NCBI GenBank assembly: GCA_020634135.1
Contig: JACKCG010000003.1
Span: forward strand, 1-64,000
Reading direction: 5' to 3'
Length of the DNA stretch: 64,000 nucleotides
Source: Anaerolineaceae bacterium
GTDB taxonomy: Bacteria > Chloroflexota > Anaerolineae > Aggregatilineales > Phototrophicaceae
The position numbers were made by a program, and so were the translations under genes. The notes beneath the pieces were generated by a model, which was not told where the DNA came from, made no database searches, and saw only the letters and a program-made list of their open reading frames with translations. Below are positions 57,729 through 64,000 of the stretch, in pieces (the first letter of the stretch is position 1; each line of letters begins with the position of its first letter).

Positions 57729-58805
57729 TTACTGAGCGCCACCCATGAAGGTCGAAGCCGGGATGATCTCAGCGCCCTCGGGGGCGACCACAGTCACCGG
57801 GGCGTTGATGTCGCTGAGGCTGACATCCAGGCTCATGTTGAAGTTGATTGGCGGCAACTGTGCGGTATTGCTGCCCGAGCCACTGCCCATCAGGGCTGAC
57901 AGATCGATCACCGCGTTAATATCCAGGGTGAAGCGGTGGACAAACATATCGTCCGCGCCGATCCACTGGCCGGTGCTGATCGTGAGCTGGCTGTTTTGCA
58001 GCAGCATCGCCACCATCGGGCCAACCTGCGCCATGCTGGGGTCACTCGATCCTGCTGTTTCGAGAATGCCATTGAGAATCTGGTTGAATTCCGGCGAGGC
58101 AAACAGCGGGGCCATATCAATGGTCGTGGTGAACGGGTACATGGTCTGACCCATCATGCTTTCGTCAGCCAGGCGGGCGTTGGTGATGAAGCCAGGAATG
58201 TTCATCAGGCTGTTCGGGTCCATATCGCCCAGGCCGAGCATGGAGAGCGCCTCCATCGGGTCAGTGCTGCCCGCGTTAGCACCAGCCATGCCACCCATCA
58301 GCATTTCCGGGGTGATCGGCAGGCCGGCCTGTTCCAGTGCGCCGGAAGTCACCAAGTCCATAAGGTTGACACCTGCCCATTGGCCGCTGGTGGGGTCCTG
58401 CATGTAGAAATTACCATCCACGATCACAAAGCTGAAGCTGCCGCTCTGCTCGCTGGTGCCGTCGCTGAGGCTGCCGTTCATATCCATCGCTAACTTGAGG
58501 CCAGCAAACGGATTTTCGGCGGTCATCATCGCCTCGTCCATCGCGAATGGGCCACCGCCGTCGGAAGTCAGCACAATATCGCTGGTGCCGGGGGCGAGCA
58601 TAGACAGGCCGCTCAGACCCAGGTTGAACTTGTAGCTCAAATTGAAGGAAGTCATGTTTTCGCTGTTGGCGGTGGCAGTCTGCAAAATCGTGCAGTCATC
58701 TGCCGAAAGCCCCAGGCAGGAAGGGTCAGCCTGGGCGCTCACTGCCGGGACAAGCATCAAAACCAGCACTAGCGCCAGTAACATAGTCACAATTCGGGAT
58801 TTCAT
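57729..58805 (-). CDS. Secreted protein of unknown function, Met/Ser/Gly-rich
   Basis: The ATG at 58805 has AAGGAG ten bases upstream and opens a signal peptide (R-I-V-T-M-L-L-A-L-V-L-V-L-M-L-V-P, cleavage near S-A-Q-A), giving 358 residues. Two Cys near the N-terminus (S-C-L-G-L and D-C-T-I-L) may form a disulphide. The body alternates beta-strand-like segments (F-N-L-S-Y-K-F, L-A-M-D-M-N-G, S-F-V-I-V-D-G-N-F-Y-M-Q-D) in a way that resembles LppX/LolA-type lipid-carrier folds, with Met-rich loops (S-M-L-G-L-G-D-M-D) around residues 170-200. The lipobox is absent. The comparison with lipid carriers is by pattern only. Confidence 0.65.
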   Translation of the reverse strand: MKSRIVTMLLALVLVLMLVPAVSAQADPSCLGLSADDCTILQTATANSENMTSFNLSYKFNLGLSGLSMLAPGTSDIVLTSDGGGPFAMDEAMMTAENPFAGLKLAMDMNGSLSDGTSEQSGSFSFVIVDGNFYMQDPTSGQWAGVNLMDLVTSGALEQAGLPITPEMLMGGMAGANAGSTDPMEALSMLGLGDMDPNSLMNIPGFITNARLADESMMGQTMYPFTTTIDMAPLFASPEFNQILNGILETAGSSDPSMAQVGPMVAMLLQNSQLTISTGQWIGADDMFVHRFTLDINAVIDLSALMGSGSGSNTAQLPPINFNMSLDVSLSDINAPVTVVAPEGAEIIPASTFMGGAQ

Positions 58806-59054
58806 AGATTGAATACTCCTTGGCATACGCTGTTGAAGGTGGGAAGGTAGATACCCTGAATTTCATTATAGGTGAATCTGGGGAGAAAAGGCAACCAACA
58901 AAGAATGTCTCTCTTATAAAAAACTCATTAAATCCCCACCTGGGAGGCCGGTTTCTGTGGTCGCTCCGCAGCCGAGTCGCCCAGCCAGGGATTTCCGTGC
59001 CGGGTTACGCACTTCCAGGTCGCCGGTACACTGTGAAGGGATGGGGAATCAAAT

Positions 59055-59074
59055 GGGCGGCCCGCAGGCCGCCC
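59055..59074. terminator. Perfect GC-rich hairpin downstream of the pilin gene
   Basis: GGGCGGCC and GGCCGCCC are perfect 8-base arms around CGCA, 22 bases after the pilin stop on the minus strand. The T-tract is poor (ATTTGATT), so it is a possible rather than a certain terminator. Confidence 0.5.
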
Positions 59075-59096
59075 TGGATGTGAAAAACGGATCGTC

Positions 59097-59243
59097 TTAG
59101 AGTGTGTTGACGATATTCGAGAAAATGTTACCGATAGCCGGGCCAAGCAGCGCCAGAATGACGATCACAACGACGGCGACCAGAACCAGAATGAGCGCGT
59201 ATTCGACCAGACCCTGTCCTTCTTCACGTGGTTGATACAGCAT
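59097..59243 (-). CDS. Flp/Fap-type pilin (48 aa)
   Basis: This short gene encodes M-L-Y-Q-P-R-E-E-G-Q-G-L-V-E-Y-A-L-I-L followed by a Val/Ile-rich hydrophobic helix, L-L-G-P-A-I-G-N-I-F and a short polar end. The E-x-G-Q-G-L-V-E-Y-A motif is the Flp pilin signature: prepilin peptidase would cut after the Gly before Q or L, and the Glu and Tyr are the conserved positions 5 and 6 of the mature pilin. GGGAG lies about 11 bases upstream of the ATG. Tad secretion genes are not in the window, so this is an orphan pilin that must use a machine encoded elsewhere. Strong expression is likely, given the long AT-rich leader. Confidence 0.9.
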   Translation of the reverse strand: MLYQPREEGQGLVEYALILVLVAVVVIVILALLGPAIGNIFSNIVNTL

Positions 59244-59428
59244 GGTGATAAGTTCTCCCTGTCATATAGAATAGTGGGTTGATGAAAGTGAACTAGTAAA
59301 CTCACTTGATTAAACGATAGCAGATACTCAATGGAATGTCAATTAAGATGGAAAAACATTTACACTTTTTACGAAAAGTTCACGCCGGAACTCTGCGTAA
59401 GCAGTACCTTTTACCTAACGATGTGGCG

Positions 59429-60184
59429 CTATACCATGCCCTCACCACCATCCACGTTGATCGCCTGCCCGGTGATGAAGCTGGCTGCGTCCGAACACAG
59501 GAACAGCACCAGCCCGGCCACCTCACCAGGAGTCCCCCAGCGACTCTGGGCGTTGTCCGGCACATAGTCCGGTGTTTCAAACAGTTCAGGGATATTGCCA
59601 GGACACACGGCATTCACGCGGATACCCATAGGAGCAAACTCGCGGGCACACTGTTTCGTCAATCCCACCAACCCGCTTTTACTGGCGACATAGCCCACGC
59701 CTTCCGCCAGCGGGTGCGGATGCCCGGCGGATGCGGCGATATTCACGATCACGCCGCCACCTTCATCAGCCATCACCCGGCCCAGGAGCTGGGAACAGAA
59801 AAACGCCCCGGTCAGGTTGACTTCCAGTTGTCGCCGCCAGTCCCATTCATCCAGTTTGAGCGCCGGGCCGAGCTTCTTCGCCCCGGCGGCATTCACCAGG
59901 ATGTCAATCCGCCCGAAAGTATCCCGCGCCATTTCAATCATCGAACCCACCTGGAAACGGTTGGAAACATCGCCCTGCCAGGCCAGCGCCCGGCCACCTG
60001 CCGAGACAATCTCCCCGGTCACATCTTCCACGCGGTCAGGATTCAGATCATTGACAACAACGGCGGCGCCCGCTTGTCCTAACGCCAGCGCCACCGCCCG
60101 TCCAACATCGGCACCCGCGCCCGTTACGAGCGCGGTTTTGCCGGTTAAGTTGACTGAAAATGTACTCAAATGCTCTCCAACCAT
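59429..60184 (-). CDS. SDR-family oxidoreductase
   Basis: The 251-residue protein is a classical short-chain dehydrogenase: T-G-A-G-A-D-V-G-R-A near residue 21, N-D-L at the end of strand 2 (Asp favours NAD), V-N-A-A-G near 97, the catalytic Ser in A-A-S-A-G near 150, Y-V-A-S-K near 163, and N-V-D-G-G-E-G-M at the end. Its start overlaps the end of the alpha/beta hydrolase-like gene by 19 bases, so the two are co-translated. The pairing with a hydrolase-like protein without nucleophile is odd and gives no clear substrate. Confidence 0.88.
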   Translation of the reverse strand: MVGEHLSTFSVNLTGKTALVTGAGADVGRAVALALGQAGAAVVVNDLNPDRVEDVTGEIVSAGGRALAWQGDVSNRFQVGSMIEMARDTFGRIDILVNAAGAKKLGPALKLDEWDWRRQLEVNLTGAFFCSQLLGRVMADEGGGVIVNIAASAGHPHPLAEGVGYVASKSGLVGLTKQCAREFAPMGIRVNAVCPGNIPELFETPDYVPDNAQSRWGTPGEVAGLVLFLCSDAASFITGQAINVDGGEGMV

Positions 60185-60852
60185 TCTCGAATGGCCCGCT
60201 TGGCCCCGGCATGGAATGTTTCGGTACGCGGGTCAACCAGCATCCGGTCTGCCTCTGGCGCCACATAAAAAGAGGCCCCATGCCGGTATGCAGCAAGATG
60301 AGCCTCACACGCCGCCTGACCAAACCGCCGCCAGGGATTCCAGTCATTCTGGCCGACGACAATCTGGACACGGGAATCAATGGCCTGAACAGCGGTTTCA
60401 TCCAGCATGTTCGCCACCAGAACAACCCCATACGGCTGCTGGATGCGCGCGAACAGGCCGTAAGCGCTGCCCAGCAAGCCCGTCCCGGCACCCTGAGCGA
60501 TAATCACCATCTTACGACGGTCAACCCCCGGCTGCTCCAACGCATACTCATAGGCGTCCACGGCATCCTGGGTCGTTGAACCGCGCCCGCCCGCGCCACT
60601 GCACCCGGTACCCCGTTTATCCCAACGGAATACAGCATAGCCGGCTTCTACGCCTAATTGGGCATAGTGCTCATAGCCGCTGCGACTAACACACCCGGCA
60701 TGGTGTAGGAGAAAGATGAGAGGGAATGTCTGTTTTCCGGTGGGAACTGAGGGGTAATCAATCTGACCTGCCAACCGCACACCATCCCCGGCGAAAACCA
60801 GTTCTTTCGTGCGGCCAATGTTGACGCTCTCCAGTATTTGATTTGCTGCCAT
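60166..60852 (-). CDS. Alpha/beta hydrolase fold protein lacking the nucleophile
   Basis: The 228-residue protein has the alpha/beta hydrolase layout: F-L-L-H-H-A-G near residue 50 as the oxyanion loop, A-V-F-R-W-D-K-R-G-T-G-C-S near 75, the nucleophile elbow region V-I-I-A-Q-G-A-G-T-G near 118, and V-V-G-Q-N-D-W-N-P-W near 167 with the acid. In the elbow the expected Ser, Cys or Asp is Gly (A-Q-G-A-G). Near the usual His the sequence reads A-D-R-M-L, so the base is missing as well. It is therefore probably not a hydrolase but a binding or accessory protein. It precedes and overlaps the SDR gene. Confidence 0.75.
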   Translation of the reverse strand: MAANQILESVNIGRTKELVFAGDGVRLAGQIDYPSVPTGKQTFPLIFLLHHAGCVSRSGYEHYAQLGVEAGYAVFRWDKRGTGCSGAGGRGSTTQDAVDAYEYALEQPGVDRRKMVIIAQGAGTGLLGSAYGLFARIQQPYGVVLVANMLDETAVQAIDSRVQIVVGQNDWNPWRRFGQAACEAHLAAYRHGASFYVAPEADRMLVDPRTETFHAGAKRAIREWLESI

Positions 60853-61215
60853 GCTTCTCCTACCTGGCTCATCAAAAGTTACTTTGCGGAAAGCTCAAAC
60901 AAGTTTTTAGTGATTAACAGTATTTTTAAAAGAGGCCAAAACAACAGCTTCAGGAATGAAATCTCCACGAAACCAGGGCAAATTGCAGGGTCAAACCCAC
61001 AATTCTTAACAAAAATCACGATGATTTTTAGCGACAATACAAATTATAGCGTAACTTTGAAATATTGCCACACTAAAATGATAGCAATTTTAACATTGCT
61101 GCGCAACACTTTTTACCGGGGCTTTTTCCGCTCGCTTGACTATTTAGAACAATCGTGCTAACCTGTTGTCAACATGACCATAACGTAATTGAAATACTAC
61201 AGGCGAGGGCGATCT
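60853..61215. other. AT-rich divergent promoter region
   Basis: The 363-base gap between the leftward hydrolase-like gene and the rightward NurA gene is clearly more AT-rich than its surroundings, especially 60890-61110, with several A and T runs. It contains no gene. It should hold both promoters, but no pair of -35 and -10 boxes stands out enough to call. Confidence 0.5.
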
Positions 61216-62442
61216 TTGGCGCTGGAGTTCAACAAAATTGTAGATCAGGTTTCCAAAATGGGGCGGATGCTGGACGAACTCGATTTCGATCTGGGGGGGC
61301 GTCTGCAAGTGGCTCGTGAACGGTTCGCCGCCGCCAGCGATCTCGATTTCATCCACCGGCGCATTAACCTCACCCGCCAACCCGATATCAGCGGTTACCG
61401 GGGAGCGGCCCCGCTGGATGCCCCCTATCACGAGCCGATTAATGCGGTGTTCCCTGCACCGAAGCCTGCCCCGGCCAGCGGCACGGTCATCGCCGCTGAC
61501 GGGTCGCAGATTTACCCCAACGAGCAGTCGCCTTTCCACTACTTTCTAATCAACACCGGCCTGTTCGTTTACCATCATGGCAGCGACGAAACGCCGCTTC
61601 AGTTGACCATCCCGCAGCTTTTCTTCCACAAAGAGCATGTTCACGACAAATCCGGGCGACTGATCCGCAGCCGGACGGTGGATGCCCGCCGTACTGTGAC
61701 CGAAATGCAGCAGTTGGGTAAACTCGCCTGGGAGCTGCGTGACCAACCGCGCCCGCTCATCGCGCTCTACGACAATCACCTGATGTTCAGTGTCAATGCC
61801 GATATTACCGGCCACGAGTTCCTCATGAATGACTATCAGGGCGCATTAGTGCATTTGTATGATACCGGGGCGCTGCTGGCTGGATACGTGGATAACCCAA
61901 CGCGCAGCCGGGTCGTCATCCGCCTGCTGTACCTGTTGAGCCTGACCGACGCCGAAGTATATCGCACTGACCTCAGTACCGGCGGCGATCTGGAAGGCCT
62001 GCGCGATATACACCTGTTTGATATGATCCTTAAGCCGGGTGAGCGTTCGGCTTTGATGGTGCAGAACTCGCCGCGCAACCTCAAATTCCGGCAGCGCGGC
62101 GAGAGTTACGAAATCGCGTACTTCTATCTCAAAGTTTCCACCGGCTACCAGAGTTCAATTGCCCGTGTGGATATTCCGATGTGGGTAGCACGGGACAAAA
62201 CGGCGGTGACTGAATTGCACGGCCTGTTGATCGAGCAGTGCCGGATGCAGGGACGCAACCCGTACCCCTACGCGCTCACCCGCGCGGATGAACTGGCGGT
62301 GGTCACCAGCCGGGATAAAGCGAAACTGGACGAAATGATCGCGCTCGAACTGCGGCGCAAAGGACTCGACCCGCACCCGTTTTCCGCCAAATCCTGGGGC
62401 AAGGAACTGGCTCGCAGCACGAAACGTGCGTTTGAGATATGA
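61216..62442 (+). CDS. nurA: NurA-domain nuclease (TTG start)
   Basis: The open frame starts at 61189, but the TTG at 61216 has GAGGG 6 bases upstream and leaves a normal N-terminus (A-L-E-F-N-K-I-V), giving 408 residues. The NurA domain starts with V-I-A-A-D-G-S-Q near residue 92, where the Asp binds the catalytic metal. It includes L-I-A-L-Y-D-N near 183 and R-V-D-I-P-M-W near 315, and ends with P-Y-P-Y-A-L-T-R-A-D-E-L-A-V-V near 350. NurA is a 5'-3' nuclease that works with the HerA translocase in DNA end resection. HerA itself is not in the window, but the next gene is a HAS-barrel-like protein, and HerA may be further downstream. Confidence 0.85.
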   Translation: MALEFNKIVDQVSKMGRMLDELDFDLGGRLQVARERFAAASDLDFIHRRINLTRQPDISGYRGAAPLDAPYHEPINAVFPAPKPAPASGTVIAADGSQIYPNEQSPFHYFLINTGLFVYHHGSDETPLQLTIPQLFFHKEHVHDKSGRLIRSRTVDARRTVTEMQQLGKLAWELRDQPRPLIALYDNHLMFSVNADITGHEFLMNDYQGALVHLYDTGALLAGYVDNPTRSRVVIRLLYLLSLTDAEVYRTDLSTGGDLEGLRDIHLFDMILKPGERSALMVQNSPRNLKFRQRGESYEIAYFYLKVSTGYQSSIARVDIPMWVARDKTAVTELHGLLIEQCRMQGRNPYPYALTRADELAVVTSRDKAKLDEMIALELRRKGLDPHPFSAKSWGKELARSTKRAFEI

Positions 62443-62798
62443 GAGTACAGTACAGAGTCTTGAGGGAGAGATGTGCAGAGGCACGATACATCGTGCCCAG
62501 CGTGATCGCATCCGCTTTGGAAGCTTTTTTGCCCCCTCCCCAACCCTCCTTCGAGCGGACATGCGCCCCCGCCTCAGTCGCCGCCAACGGGGAGGGAGAC
62601 GGTCAAGGAGAATGGACAAGTCTCCCTTGCTGGCGGGGGAGATTTAGAGGGGATGAAGAGAAAAAAGCATACGCAATGCGAAATTCTCATGTGGATGCAA
62701 TCGCCCTTGTAAACGCTAAGATGCTAACCGGCTAAAATGCTAATCAGCCAGAGGCCAGCAGCCAGCGGCTAATAGCCAACAGCCAGAGGAGACATAAC
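62443..62798. other. Intergenic region with low-complexity repeats
   Basis: The 356-base gap contains a CCCCTCCCCAACCCTCCTTC-type tract near 62530-62550, also seen as part of dispersed repeats in related genomes. From about 62713 to 62790 there is an AGCCAGCAGCCAGCGGCTAA-like degenerate repeat, with GCTAA and GCCAG alternating. The last AGAGGAG of this repeat serves as the Shine-Dalgarno of the next gene. No separate gene or RNA is visible. Confidence 0.55.
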
Positions 62799-63410
62799 AT
62801 GGTGGCACAAAAATACATGGTTGGGCGGGTGCTGCGGGCCAGTACACGCGGGTTTACCTGCGGCACCCAGAGCAACCGCGTGAATAATGAACATAATTTC
62901 GGCGCGTTCGTCAAAGTGCCGATCACCAATGATGACGCCGTGCAGGTTATCGGCCTGATCTATGCTGTCGAAATCAAGGACGACCTGTTGGTGAACGAGC
63001 TGGTGATGGCCGAAAGCGTCAACAGCAACGTACTGCGTGACCAGCGCGAGAACCGCATGGTGCCGATGGAAATCAGTGTGCTGAATGTCGGCTACCAATA
63101 CACTGCGCATGATACCTATGTCCACAGCCTGCCCCCGCGCCCCCCGATGAGTCTATCGGAAGTCGAACTGTGTACCAACGACGAGGTACGCAAATTCACC
63201 CAGCGTTTTGATTTCTTCCCACTGGTTCTGGGTGCAGCGGAAGTTCCATCGGTGGACTTGCTGGCGGCGGCGATCCAGTATGCCCGTTGGTGGGCGTACC
63301 AGGAGAACGAACATTACCCATTTCTGGTCAGTTGTGGCCGGGAAATCGCCCGCCAACTCTCCCACGACCTCAAACGATTGGAGCATGTCCTGTCGTTGAT
63401 TCGCCCCTGA
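62799..63410 (+). CDS. HAS-barrel-like protein, probable partner of a HerA-NurA system
   Basis: The 203-residue protein begins with a beta-rich stretch (residues about 6-65: V-G-R-V-L-R-A-S-T-R-G, F-G-A-F-V-K-V-P-I, V-I-G-L-I-Y-A-V-E-I) like the N-terminal HAS barrel of HerA ATPases. Residues about 75-135 contain N-V-G-Y and a Pro-rich loop (L-P-P-R-P-P-M), and the C-terminal helices lie at about 140-200. It follows NurA in the same direction. In several bacterial genomes small HAS-barrel proteins are found beside HerA and NurA, so an accessory role in the same DNA repair complex is the best guess. The match is by strand pattern and neighbourhood, not a known signature. Confidence 0.5.
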   Translation: MVAQKYMVGRVLRASTRGFTCGTQSNRVNNEHNFGAFVKVPITNDDAVQVIGLIYAVEIKDDLLVNELVMAESVNSNVLRDQRENRMVPMEISVLNVGYQYTAHDTYVHSLPPRPPMSLSEVELCTNDEVRKFTQRFDFFPLVLGAAEVPSVDLLAAAIQYARWWAYQENEHYPFLVSCGREIARQLSHDLKRLEHVLSLIRP

Positions 63411-63572
63411 GTTCTCGCCGGATGCAGTAAGCAGCAGGCCATCTTCTGGTCGTCTGTAAAAGCAAACACCAGTGTGTTTTTCGCGTCCAATCCATGCCGG
63501 TTAGTCTGGCGTTAGCCTTTACTGTTTACACTGCACAGAAGTTATCCACCGGTTCCCAGAAAGGCTCACCAA

Positions 63573-64000
63573 ATGCTCAACCGACTCACTCCTGGCCGCT
63601 TCGCCGGCTTCCTGGCGCTCATCGCGCTGGCACTTGCGCTGGTGACTACGGTCATGTCCTACACAAGTTTTGTCCCGGGCACTGATATTGACACCTACAA
63701 AAACCAGCTGGGCGCAATCGGGCTTTCCAGCACAGTGCTTACGTTGTATAACGCGACTTTGCTCATTGGCTGTGCGCTCATCAGTGTACGGATTACCGGG
63801 ATGCATCGTAGGGCGATGGTCATTTATTGGGCCGGACTGGTCATGGTGTTCCTGCTGCTGGCGCTGGAAAAACTCACCAACGGCAATGAGGTCTTTTTTG
63901 CCGTCTTCCGCGCCTGGATCAGCCAGATTGACTATTTCCGCGATAACTGGTACTGGTATACGTCCATGTTATTTGCCGGACTGTTTGGGCTGGTGCTGCT
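63573..64000 (+). CDS. Membrane protein of unknown function (partial, runs off the window)
   Basis: The gene starts with ATG at 63573 (AAAGG upstream) and is open to the last base, giving 142 residues so far. These contain at least four hydrophobic segments: G-F-L-A-L-I-A-L-A-L-A-L-V near residue 12, L-S-S-T-V-L-T-L-Y-N-A-T-L-L near 52, I-Y-W-A-G-L-V-M-V-F-L-L-L near 86, and L-F-A-G-L-F-G-L-V near 130. The loop with D-I-D-T-Y-K-N-Q near 39 is polar. It is not recognisable as HerA or any other family from this part. Confidence 0.6.
   Translation, partial: MLNRLTPGRFAGFLALIALALALVTTVMSYTSFVPGTDIDTYKNQLGAIGLSSTVLTLYNATLLIGCALISVRITGMHRRAMVIYWAGLVMVFLLLALEKLTNGNEVFFAVFRAWISQIDYFRDNWYWYTSMLFAGLFGLVL

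Noticed and set aside
57420..57899. 159-codon plus-strand frame after the luciferase-like gene
   Set aside because: It crosses a leftward terminator and runs antisense into the secreted-protein gene. No domain is visible.

Overview
The window most likely comes from a Chloroflexota bacterium of the Anaerolineae type. The reasons are a bifunctional transaldolase/phosphoglucose isomerase, many secreted proteins built from SH3-like, TPR and WD40-like repeats joined by Thr/Pro-rich linkers, an orphan Flp pilin, a NurA-type nuclease, three M42 aminopeptidases, and a high density of short palindromic intergenic repeats. The taxonomy is inferred from gene content. There is no rRNA or tRNA gene in the window to test it.

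Layout. (1) 0-3.3 kb: two membrane glycosyltransferases of the dolichyl/polyprenyl-phosphate-sugar type; one carries an in-frame block of intergenic repeat DNA. (2) 3.6-7.1 kb: two small unknown proteins, a HIT hydrolase and a secreted SH3/FecR-like protein. (3) 7.3-16.9 kb: a tightly packed operon of six exported proteins (WD40-like propeller, double-SH3, two TPR proteins, an oligopeptide-type binding protein without permease, second double-SH3), followed by a convergent SH3 gene. This is the best candidate for an undescribed envelope or extracellular system. (4) 18.2-28.0 kb: a methyltransferase, a large lyase-like enzyme, a TIR-TPR protein, an ABC exporter, FabD, and a second SH3/FecR-like protein. 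(5) 28.3-34.9 kb: a four-gene sugar or sugar-acid catabolic operon (cupin PGI, hydroxyacid dehydrogenase, phosphotriesterase-like hydrolase, zinc dehydrogenase), a frameshifted GntR gene, a collapsed aldo/keto reductase, and a divergent TetR/NADP-oxidoreductase pair with a double operator. (6) 35.2-41.6 kb: a ribose-type locus (LacI regulator, RbsD, permease, binding protein, ATPase, second permease) with a clear promoter and a perfect operator. (7) 41.9-51.9 kb: TAL-PGI fusion, SDR, two Thr/Pro-rich membrane paralogues, three M42 peptidases with an intervening-sequence-type gene between them. (8) 52.2-57.4 kb: acyl-CoA synthetase, a KdgF-like cupin plus SDR pair suggesting uronate metabolism, an atypical metallo-beta-lactamase-fold protein and a luciferase-like oxidoreductase. 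(9) 57.7-64.0 kb: a secreted protein, the Flp pilin, an SDR and an alpha/beta hydrolase lacking its nucleophile, then NurA and a HAS-barrel-like protein.

Taken together the genes describe a heterotroph that imports and breaks down sugars and peptides (Rbs-type import, TAL-PGI, uronate and sugar-acid enzymes, M42 peptidases) and exports many repeat-rich proteins. At least four families of short dispersed repeats are spread through the intergenic space, and two neighbouring genes around one MITE copy are decayed. No rRNA, tRNA, CRISPR array or transposase gene was recognised. All functional calls come from reading motifs by eye, without database searches.
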